A DNA stretch of 10,244 bases from Sva-07 sp035527095 (lineage in GTDB: Bacteria > Actinomycetota > Acidimicrobiia > Acidimicrobiales > Ilumatobacteraceae), in assembly GCA_035527095.1 (NCBI GenBank), contig DATLBC010000130.1:1-10244 (forward strand), in the 5' to 3' direction. Of the stretch, positions 1-5,813 are shown piece after piece; position 1 is the stretch's first letter, and every line of letters begins with the position of its first letter. Both the position numbers and the translations under genes were made by a program. The notes under the pieces are model-generated. The model was not told the origin of the DNA, did no database searches, and saw only the letters and a list, made by a program, of their open reading frames with translations.

Positions 1-1
1 T

Positions 2-331
2 CTGCTGGGGACCTTCGTCACGGTCGAGGAACCACTGCAGCGAATGCGTGTCCACGAGGAGCAGGCGTCGACGAAGTACGGAGTCGAGCGGGGCTCGGTC
101 GACTACCGGGCGTGGCGACAGTGGATCGATGGGGCAGCGGACGCCAAGCGCTCGATCGAATTCCCGTATTGGCGCATCTGGGGCGAGCACACGCGCAGCA
201 TCGTCGCCGTTCGCGGCGTTCCCGTGCTCGATCGGATCAAGTGCGTGCCGACGTCTGCGCAGTGGGCGTGGTCGCGCAAGGGGCGGATGCGGAAAGACGT
301 GATGAGATTCCTGCGACCCACCGCCCGCTGA
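2..331 (+). CDS. C-terminal fragment of a probable family 2-like glycosyltransferase
   Basis: The reading frame is open from the left edge and ends at TGA 329-331, so only the last 109 residues are present and the true start lies outside the window. The fragment reads as a strand leading into EPLQRMRVHEEQAST, then a Trp/Tyr-rich segment (YRAWRQW, FPYWRIWGEH), and ends in a basic tail (WAWSRKGRMRKDVMRFLRP). An 'EPL-x-R-x-R-x-H-x-x-QAS' stretch followed by a basic tail recalls the C-terminal part of many GT-A family 2 glycosyltransferases, after the catalytic domain. The catalytic DxD region is not in the window, so the family call is from resemblance only. The setting, next to a surface-polysaccharide locus, fits a glycosyltransferase. 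It converges on the A-T-TE gene with a 69-bp gap. It could be an unrelated protein. Confidence 0.45.
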   Translation: MLGTFVTVEEPLQRMRVHEEQASTKYGVERGSVDYRAWRQWIDGAADAKRSIEFPYWRIWGEHTRSIVAVRGVPVLDRIKCVPTSAQWAWSRKGRMRKDVMRFLRPTAR

Positions 332-332
332 G

Positions 333-379
333 GACCTGCGACTCGAGCGTTCACCGGATCGGCGGGGGCGGCGCAGGTC
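333..379. repeat. Inverted repeat between convergent genes, possible weak terminator
   Basis: GACCTGCG at 333-340 is perfectly complementary to CGCAGGTC at 372-379, with a 31-nt G+C-rich loop. It lies just after the stop codon of the rightward gene (329-331) and before the stop of the leftward gene (401), where a bidirectional terminator would be expected. There is no U-run on either side and the loop is long, so a classical intrinsic terminator is not shown. Nothing else stands out in the 69-bp gap. Confidence 0.25.
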
Positions 380-400
380 GGACCACCTGGGCCGGCGATG

Positions 401-3211
401 TCACGTCGGCTCCTGGTGTTCGGCTGCGGTCGCAGGTGAGCTCGCAGCAAGCGAGTCGCGAATCCGGTCGGCCACCCACGGAAGCTTCAGCGGCTCGTTG
501 TGTCGGCCGCCGACCACATGCGACTCGAAGTGTCCGAGGGACAGTTCACCGAAGCCCATCTCGACGTCGTCCCACCAGCCTTCGAGCGCCATCTCCCTGG
601 CCGCGAGCGTCGCCGTTCGGAAGTACAACACGTCGCCCGTCCAGGGCCGAGGACGATGCCGTTTGGCAGCGCTGACCATCGTCTCGGTGCAGTACAGCAG
701 TCGCCGATCCATCGGCAGTTCACGACCGAGGCGCACGGTCAGTTCGATTCGTGCGACCTGCAGCTTCGTACGGGCAGCCTTCGCGGCACGCAACACCCAG
801 GGGTACCGGCGCAAGGTTGCTCGAATGGGATCGAGGCGCGGTGCAGATGGCGATGGCGGTGCGCCGGTGCCGCGGCCTGTGCGGGTGCGTCCGCGCCAGC
901 CATCGGTACGCAACTCGGAGGGCACGCGAGCAAGCAACTCCTCGACCATGACGTCGAATCGTTGCTCGGTCGCAGCATCGCTGTCGGGCTCTTCGACATG
1001 GTGTGATCGAGCGGCCAGATTCGGGGCGTCGGAGACGATCAGCGGTCCGTCGATCTCGGCGCCGACATCGACGAGCCGGTGGGCCATCTCGATGGCGGTC
1101 AGGCCGCCGATGCAGTGGCCGCCTAATCGGTAGGGACCAACGGGTGCGAAGCGCCGCAGTTCGCTCACGTAGGCGTCGGCCATCGCTGCCACCGTCGACT
1201 CGCCGCGATGGCCGTCCCACCCCGACCACTGGAACGCGTAAACCGGCTGAGACGGACCCAGGTTGGCGGCCAGCTCCGAGAACACCAGGACGTTGCCGCC
1301 GCCACCGTGCACCAACACGAGCGGCGGCACACCGGGCTCGCCGTCCTGGAGGACCTGGAGTGACCGGTATCCGTCGGTGAGCGACGCACCCCCGTCGATG
1401 CGTGCAGCGAGGGCACGAAGCGTGGAGGCCTGGCTGATGGTGGCGAGCGGGAGTTCGGCACCAAACTCCTCCGCGATGCGCAAGAACAGCGTGACGGCTG
1501 CCAACGAGTCGCCGCCCAGGTCGAAGAAGTCGGCGTCGGGCGGCAGGTTCGGGAATTCGAGGACATCGGACCAGATCGCCGCCAGCCTCCGTTCGGTGTC
1601 GGTGGTGTACTCGGGCGACTCCTGCGCAGCCGACTGCCGGGGATCGGGCAACGACTGCAGGTTGGCCTTGCCGCTCGGACCGAGATCGATGCGATCGAGC
1701 CGGACGACGAATGCCGGCACCATGTACGACGGCAAGTGGGCGCGCAGGTGCTGGCGCACCTCGGCCGGAGCCACGGTGGCCGACTCGTCGGTGACGTAGT
1801 AGGTCACGATGAACGGCGCACCCGACGCCTTGTGGAATGTGTGACTGAGGCACTGGGCGATGCCGGGCATCCGACTTGCCACCGCGTTGATCTCACCTGG
1901 TTCGACGCGGTATCCGCGGATCTTCACCTGGTGGTCGGCACGCCCCTGGAAGAGAATGTCGCCGTGGTCGTCGCGCCGCCCGAGGTCGCCGGCCTTGTAG
2001 TAGCGGTGCTCGCCATGCGCGCCGTGCTCGGATCCGAGGGTCACGAAGCGCTCGGCGGTCAGGTCTGGTCGGCCGATGTAGCCGTGGGCGAGACTCCGGC
2101 CGCCGAGGTACAGCTCGCCGATGTCACCATCGGCGACCTGGCGACCCCTCTCGTCGAGCAGCAGCACCTCGCAGTTGGAGATCGCCGTCCCGATCGGTGG
2201 CAGGTCGGGCCAGCTTCCGGGGTCACCGTCGAGCAGATGTGCCGTGATCACGTGCGTCTCCGACGGACCGTACTGGTTGTCGAGTGTGGCGTTCGGCCGT
2301 GCAGCGAAGACGTCCCGAAGGGCATCGTCGACTCGCAGTTGTTCGCCGGCCGTGATGACCTCGGCGAGCGACTCCGGCAGTCCTCCGCTTCGCTGGGCGA
2401 CCTCGACGAGCCCGCGCAGCGCCACGAAGGGGAGAAACAGCCGCTCGATGTGGAGATCCTCGAGCAGACGCAGGAGCTGCCGTGCATCGCGCCGTTGTTC
2501 ATCGGGCACCATGAAGAGGTGGCCGCCCGACGCCAGCGTCGTCGAGATCTCCTGCAGCGACACGTCGAAGCTGATGCTCGAGTACTGCAGCACTCGCGCC
2601 CGGTGGCGGAACGTGCGGCGGGCGAGCTGCCAGTCGATCAGATTGGCGATCGCACGATGCGGCATCTCGACGCCCTTAGGCCGTCCCGTCGAACCGGACG
2701 TGAACACGATGAACACGGTCCCTTCCGGATCGATGTCGACGTCGACCGACTCGTGTGGGGCGTCGAGCGCTGCGTGCAGCTCCTCCCACACGCGTGTCGA
2801 CGCTCCGGTGGAATCGATCCAGTCCTGGTGGCGTTCGGTGACGAGCGTCAGGGTGAGCGCCGCATCCTGCTGCATGAGTTCGAGGCGGTCGCGCGGATAC
2901 GTGGGGTCGAGCGGTACATATGCGGCCCCGGCCTTCAAGATGCCGACCAGGCCGGCGACCAGCGCCACCGAACGGTCGATACACAGCCCGACGCGATCTC
3001 CCGGCCGGACGCCGTGACGACGGAGGTCTGCAGCAACACCGTCGGTCAGCTCGTCGAATTCGCGGTGGCTGAGACAGCGCTCGGAGTCCTGCACCGCAGG
3101 TGCCTCCGGGTCGAGCTTCGCGCCGCGCCGGATCCAGTCGGTGACCGTCGAGAGATCCCAGATGGGTTCGAGGGATGCTGATGACCCGTTGGTCACATCG
3201 TGATTCCGCAT
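401..3211 (-). CDS. Free-standing NRPS-like protein: adenylation - carrier - thioesterase (A-T-TE)
   Basis: The 936-residue protein should activate one amino acid as an aminoacyl-AMP, load it on its own phosphopantetheine arm and release or transfer it. The A domain (about 20-520) has TSGSTGRPKG at 171-180, FDVSLQEI at 215-222, NQYGPSET at 312-319, YKAGDLGRR at 405-413 and catalytic Lys515 in GPSGKANLQSLP. The carrier domain follows, with DLGGDSL and Ser569 as the arm site. The alpha/beta-hydrolase TE (about 628-915) has GGHCIGG with Cys700 where Ser is usual, Asp728 in SDAP and probable His904 in GGRHNEPL. There is no condensation domain. Asp216 keeps the residue that binds an alpha-amino group, and the ten-residue pocket, aligned by eye to GrsA, reads DVQFIAQVIK, close to the proline code. 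I chose ATG 3211: the frame stays open to 3388, but those 59 residues look non-coding and a TATAGT -10 box falls inside them. The Shine-Dalgarno sequence is weak. Transcribed divergently from the sugar operon. Confidence 0.9.
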   Translation of the reverse strand: MRNHDVTNGSSASLEPIWDLSTVTDWIRRGAKLDPEAPAVQDSERCLSHREFDELTDGVAADLRRHGVRPGDRVGLCIDRSVALVAGLVGILKAGAAYVPLDPTYPRDRLELMQQDAALTLTLVTERHQDWIDSTGASTRVWEELHAALDAPHESVDVDIDPEGTVFIVFTSGSTGRPKGVEMPHRAIANLIDWQLARRTFRHRARVLQYSSISFDVSLQEISTTLASGGHLFMVPDEQRRDARQLLRLLEDLHIERLFLPFVALRGLVEVAQRSGGLPESLAEVITAGEQLRVDDALRDVFAARPNATLDNQYGPSETHVITAHLLDGDPGSWPDLPPIGTAISNCEVLLLDERGRQVADGDIGELYLGGRSLAHGYIGRPDLTAERFVTLGSEHGAHGEHRYYKAGDLGRRDDHGDILFQGRADHQVKIRGYRVEPGEINAVASRMPGIAQCLSHTFHKASGAPFIVTYYVTDESATVAPAEVRQHLRAHLPSYMVPAFVVRLDRIDLGPSGKANLQSLPDPRQSAAQESPEYTTDTERRLAAIWSDVLEFPNLPPDADFFDLGGDSLAAVTLFLRIAEEFGAELPLATISQASTLRALAARIDGGASLTDGYRSLQVLQDGEPGVPPLVLVHGGGGNVLVFSELAANLGPSQPVYAFQWSGWDGHRGESTVAAMADAYVSELRRFAPVGPYRLGGHCIGGLTAIEMAHRLVDVGAEIDGPLIVSDAPNLAARSHHVEEPDSDAATEQRFDVMVEELLARVPSELRTDGWRGRTRTGRGTGAPPSPSAPRLDPIRATLRRYPWVLRAAKAARTKLQVARIELTVRLGRELPMDRRLLYCTETMVSAAKRHRPRPWTGDVLYFRTATLAAREMALEGWWDDVEMGFGELSLGHFESHVVGGRHNEPLKLPWVADRIRDSLAASSPATAAEHQEPT

Positions 3212-3251
3212 TACTTCGCTCGCTTTCGCTTCTCGAGCTGATCCGCCGCCG

Positions 3252-3275
3252 AGCACTATACCGCCGCAGAGTGCT
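3252..3275. repeat. Inverted repeat AGCACT-N12-AGTGCT over the -10 box, candidate operator
   Basis: AGCACT at 3252-3257 and AGTGCT at 3270-3275 are perfect inverted copies. Their centres are 18 bp apart, close to two helical turns, which is a geometry a dimeric regulator could use. The left arm overlaps the minus-strand TATAGT box, so a bound protein would block the A-T-TE promoter. No regulator gene is in the window, and an operator role is inferred from position only. Confidence 0.35.
3255..3260 (-). promoter_or_regulatory. Probable -10 box of the A-T-TE gene
   Basis: On the minus strand 3260-3255 reads TATAGT, five of six matches to TATAAT. It lies 43 nt upstream of ATG 3211, so the predicted transcript would have a leader of roughly 35 nt. 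No good -35 hexamer lies 16-18 nt further upstream; the bases there read about CCAACC. That would fit a promoter that needs an activator. The box supports ATG 3211 over the longer open frame that starts at 3388. Confidence 0.45.
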
Positions 3276-3279
3276 GCGG
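3264..3279. repeat. Second, overlapping inverted repeat CCGCAG-N4-CTGCGG
   Basis: CCGCAG at 3264-3269 and CTGCGG at 3274-3279 form a perfect 6-bp inverted repeat around AGTG. It interlocks with the right arm of the AGCACT/AGTGCT repeat and lies just upstream of the minus-strand -10 box, in the position of the promoter spacer. It is outside the predicted leader of either divergent transcript, so a DNA-binding site is more likely than an RNA hairpin. Confidence 0.3.
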
Positions 3280-3321
3280 TTGGGTGGCCAGTCCCGCCAG
3301 CGAGTGCCCGCTCGGCCCGCC

Positions 3322-3351
3322 TTGACACTGTTGCGGCACGCCAACAAGACT
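3322..3351 (+). promoter_or_regulatory. Candidate promoter of the CDP-sugar operon
   Basis: A perfect TTGACA -35 hexamer sits at 3322-3327. After an 18-nt spacer, 3346-3351 reads AAGACT, a weak match to a -10 box. Transcription would start near 3358, giving a leader of about 48 nt before the GTG at 3406. The -35 is convincing and the -10 is not, so the exact placement is uncertain. Confidence 0.4.
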
Positions 3352-3392
3352 GACACTTCAGATCGGTGGCGGACCGGTCGATGACCACGAGT

Positions 3393-3396
3393 GGAG
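3393..3396 (+). promoter_or_regulatory. Ribosome binding site that decides the cytidylyltransferase start
   Basis: GGAG at 3393-3396 is followed by a 9-nt spacer and GTG at 3406. The alternative in-frame GTG at 3391 has no Shine-Dalgarno sequence in front of it and would add five residues (MEFNI) not expected in the family, so 3406 is preferred. Confidence 0.6.
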
Positions 3397-3405
3397 TTCA
3401 ACATC

Positions 3406-4176
3406 GTGAAGACGCTGATTCTGGCGGGCGGCTATGGCTCGCGCCTGGCCGAGGAGACCGAAGTCCGACCGAAACCGATGGTCGAAATCGGAGGTCAACC
3501 GATCCTTCGGCACATCATGAAGTCGTACAGCGGGTACGGCTTCGACGACTTCGTGATCGCGCTCGGCTACAAGGGCGAGTACATCAAGAAGTACTTCGCC
3601 GAGTACGGCTCGCTTGCCGGCAACCTCACCGTGCAGCTTCGCGACGGCACGGTCGTGCGCCACGACGAACACCACGAATCGTGGACGATCGACCTCATCG
3701 AGACCGGCCAGAACAGCGAGACCGCGGGCCGCATGCTGAAGGCGCGCGACCACCTCGGGGACGGGACGTTCATGATGACGTACGGCGACGGGGTCGCCGA
3801 CGTGCCGCTCGATCGGTTGCTGGAATTCCACCGTTCGCACGGCAAGCTCGCCACGGTCACGGCCGTTCACCCGGTGGCACGGTTCGGCCAGATGGACATC
3901 GACGGCGATCACGTGCGTTCGTTCACGGAGAAGCCGCAACTCGACGCCGGATGGATCAACGGTGGTTTCTTCGTGCTCGAACCCGAGGTGTTCGACTACA
4001 TCCCCGGCGACTGCGACTGGTCGCGGGCGCCGATGGAGGCGCTCGCCGATGCAGGGGAACTGTGCGCCTACCGGCACGACGGCTTCTGGCAATGTATGGA
4101 CACCATTCGCGACAAGCTCTACCTCCAACGCATGTGGGAGACCGGGGACACGCCATGGACGAAGAGGTGGGACTGA
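3406..4176 (+). CDS. rfbF: Glucose-1-phosphate cytidylyltransferase
   Basis: The 256-residue cytoplasmic enzyme should join CTP and alpha-D-glucose 1-phosphate into CDP-glucose with release of pyrophosphate, the entry step to CDP-linked deoxy sugars. The length matches the RfbF/DdhA family (about 257 residues). The N-terminus has the nucleotidyltransferase signature LILAGGYGSRLAEETEVRPKP, where the GG-x-G-x-R loop and Lys23 are the expected nucleotide and phosphate contacts. TYGDGVADV holds the metal-binding Asp. EETEVRPKPM and the C-terminal GFWQCMDTIRDK are typical of cytidylyltransferases of this type rather than of RmlA or GalU; the family usually has Pro where Cys stands in FWQCMDT. It is the first gene of the operon, with 4 nt between its TGA and the next ATG. 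The glucose-1-phosphate specificity is inferred from the family. Confidence 0.92.
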   Translation: MKTLILAGGYGSRLAEETEVRPKPMVEIGGQPILRHIMKSYSGYGFDDFVIALGYKGEYIKKYFAEYGSLAGNLTVQLRDGTVVRHDEHHESWTIDLIETGQNSETAGRMLKARDHLGDGTFMMTYGDGVADVPLDRLLEFHRSHGKLATVTAVHPVARFGQMDIDGDHVRSFTEKPQLDAGWINGGFFVLEPEVFDYIPGDCDWSRAPMEALADAGELCAYRHDGFWQCMDTIRDKLYLQRMWETGDTPWTKRWD

Positions 4177-4180
4177 AGCG

Positions 4181-5212
4181 ATGGGTATGAACGTTGCGCT
4201 CACCGGAGCGAGTGGGTACATCGGAAGCCGGATGGGCCACGTGTTGCTGGAGGCCGGCCACGATGTGACCGGCTTCGACTCCGGCCTGCACGCGGTCGGC
4301 CGGCTCTATCACTCGAGAGACCGGCGACCGGCGATGGTCGACATCGACGTCCGGGACATCACCGCCGACCACCTTCGTGGATTCGACGCCGTGGTGCATC
4401 TCGCCGAGATCTCCAACGACCCGGTCGGGGAACTCGACCCTGGTCTGACCGATCGGGTCAACCATCGTGGAACCGTCGGGCTCGCCGAGGCGGCACGGGA
4501 AGCCGGAGTTCGCCGGTTCGTCCACATGTCGAGTTGCAGCGTGTACGGCGCGAGCGGGGCCGACGCGAGCGACGAAACGAGTAGCACGGATCCGCTCACC
4601 GCATATGCCCGAGCCAAGCTCGACGTCGAAACCGATGTTGGAGCGATGGCGGACGACCAGTTCTGCCCGACCTTCCTCCGCAACGCCACCGCATTCGGGG
4701 CCTCGCCGAACCAACGATTCGACCTGGTGGTCAACGACCTCACGGCGTTGGCCTTTCTGACATCGAAGATCTCGATGACCAGCGACGGCACGCCCTGGCG
4801 TCCGTTCGTGCACATCCTCGACATCGCGAAGGCGACGCGCTGCGTGCTCGACGCTGACGAGGCGGTCGTGCACGGCGAAGTGTTCAATGTCGGATCAGAC
4901 AATCAGAACCTGCAGGTGCGCCAGGTCGCCGAGCTCGTGGCAGAACAAGTGCCGGGATGCGTGCTGGAATTCGGGCCTCCCGGTGCCGACGCCCGCGACT
5001 ACCGCGCCGACTTCACCAAGATCCACAGCAAGCTCCCGGGGTTCTCGTGCGATTGGGACGTCTCGGCCGGCATCGCCGAACTCCTGGACGTGCTCCGGCA
5101 CATCCAGCTCGATGAGACCACCAAGACGAGCCGAGCCCACGTCCGTCTCGCCCAGATCCGGCACCTCCGAGCCACCGGTCAGGTGGACGAGATGCTGCGC
5201 TGGACGTGGTGA
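4181..5212 (+). CDS. Extended-SDR NAD(P)-dependent sugar-nucleotide epimerase/reductase
   Basis: This 343-residue protein is a Rossmann-fold sugar-nucleotide enzyme of the extended SDR class. It has the dinucleotide loop GASGYIG at 9-15, Asp33 after the second strand, a serine-rich catalytic strand MSSCSVYG (116-123) and the YxxxK pair Tyr142/Lys146 in YARAK. The C-terminal half carries NATAFG, the PWRPFVHILDIAKA segment and EVFNVGSDNQN, usual for sugar-nucleotide binding. The 'STDEVYG'-type Asp-Glu pair of 4,6-dehydratases is absent, so a 4-epimerase or 4-ketoreductase is more likely than a dehydratase. The exact reaction cannot be read from the sequence. ATG 4181 is chosen because GGGA at 4169-4172 is 8 nt upstream; ATG 4187 is the alternative. 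The substrate is probably a CDP-sugar, because it lies 4 nt after the cytidylyltransferase gene. Confidence 0.85.
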   Translation: MGMNVALTGASGYIGSRMGHVLLEAGHDVTGFDSGLHAVGRLYHSRDRRPAMVDIDVRDITADHLRGFDAVVHLAEISNDPVGELDPGLTDRVNHRGTVGLAEAAREAGVRRFVHMSSCSVYGASGADASDETSSTDPLTAYARAKLDVETDVGAMADDQFCPTFLRNATAFGASPNQRFDLVVNDLTALAFLTSKISMTSDGTPWRPFVHILDIAKATRCVLDADEAVVHGEVFNVGSDNQNLQVRQVAELVAEQVPGCVLEFGPPGADARDYRADFTKIHSKLPGFSCDWDVSAGIAELLDVLRHIQLDETTKTSRAHVRLAQIRHLRATGQVDEMLRWTW

Positions 5213-5237
5213 TCAGACCGCATCGCAACGAGGAATC

Positions 5238-5813
5238 ATGAACATCACCCCCACCCAGATCCCAGGTCCCGCGTTCGTCGACGTCGTCGAGCTCACCGAC
5301 GAGCGAGGGTTCTTCGCTCGTTCGTTCTGCCGCGACGAGTTCATCGCCGCCGGACTCGAGCCCGTCGTGGCGCAGTGCAACGTCTCGTACAACCACCTTG
5401 CCGGCACGCTGCGTGGCCTGCACTTTCAGACCGCGGACGCGCCGGAGGCCAAGCTCGTGCGCTGCACTCGCGGGGCCATCATCGACGTCATCGTCGACAT
5501 GCGACCCGGATCGGCCACCCTCGGCCAGCACGTGGCGGTCGAGCTCACCGCCGACAACCATCGAGCGCTGTTCATTCCGCCGCTGTTCGCGCATGCGTAT
5601 CAGACGCTGCAGGACGCGACCGAGGTGCACTATCAGGTCAGCCAGCCGTACACACCGAACACCGAACGCGGACTGCGCTTCGATGATCCTGTACTCGGAA
5701 TCGACTGGCCGATGATGCCGACCGTGATGAGTGACAAGGACCGCAGCTGGCCCTTGCTCGGCTCGACCGATGCCCTCGTCGAACTGGCGCAATCCAGCGG
5801 AGCGACGTCGTGA
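5238..5813 (+). CDS. RmlC-type cupin epimerase (dTDP-4-dehydrorhamnose 3,5-epimerase family)
   Basis: This 191-residue single-domain cupin matches the RmlC family in length and core motifs: ERGFFARSF at the N-terminus, TLRGLHFQ with the catalytic base His62, Lys72 in EAKLVRC, IPPLFAHAYQTL, Tyr132 in VHYQVSQPY, and the end segment FDDPVLGIDWP followed by SDKDRSWP. In RmlC the His, Lys and Tyr drive proton exchange at C3 and C5 of a 4-keto-6-deoxy nucleotide sugar, and all three are kept here. Its neighbours point to a CDP- rather than dTDP-linked substrate, and it could act at only one carbon. There is no dTDP-glucose pathway gene in the window, so rmlC is not assigned as a symbol. GAGGA at 5230-5234 leaves a short 3-nt spacer to ATG 5238. 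The 25-nt gap from the SDR gene fits a shared transcript. Confidence 0.88.
   Translation: MNITPTQIPGPAFVDVVELTDERGFFARSFCRDEFIAAGLEPVVAQCNVSYNHLAGTLRGLHFQTADAPEAKLVRCTRGAIIDVIVDMRPGSATLGQHVAVELTADNHRALFIPPLFAHAYQTLQDATEVHYQVSQPYTPNTERGLRFDDPVLGIDWPMMPTVMSDKDRSWPLLGSTDALVELAQSSGATS
5799..5802 (+). promoter_or_regulatory. Ribosome binding site inside the upstream epimerase gene
   Basis: GGAG at 5799-5802 is 7 nt before GTG 5810. The start codon overlaps the epimerase stop as GTGA (5810-5813), so translation of the two genes is probably coupled. Confidence 0.55.

Noticed and set aside
1736..3181. Long plus-strand open frame (481 codons) antisense to the A-T-TE gene
   Set aside because: High-GC shadow frame. 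The opposite strand carries continuous A-domain motifs, and this frame has no recognisable domain or ribosome binding site.
3198..3208. 11-nt string TCGTGATTCCG shared with 7171-7181, which suggested a common operator
   Set aside because: An 11-nt match is expected by chance within 10 kb, the copy at 3198 is inside coding sequence, and only the 7170-7188 site forms the perfect palindrome.
3212..3388. 59-residue N-terminal extension of the A-T-TE protein (start at 3388)
   Set aside because: The extension is Ala/Arg/Gly-rich without domain similarity, contains the TATAGT -10 box and inverted repeats, and would nearly abut the divergent gene.
3391..3405. Upstream GTG start for the cytidylyltransferase
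   Set aside because: It has no Shine-Dalgarno sequence. GTG 3406 has GGAG at a proper distance and gives the usual family N-terminus.
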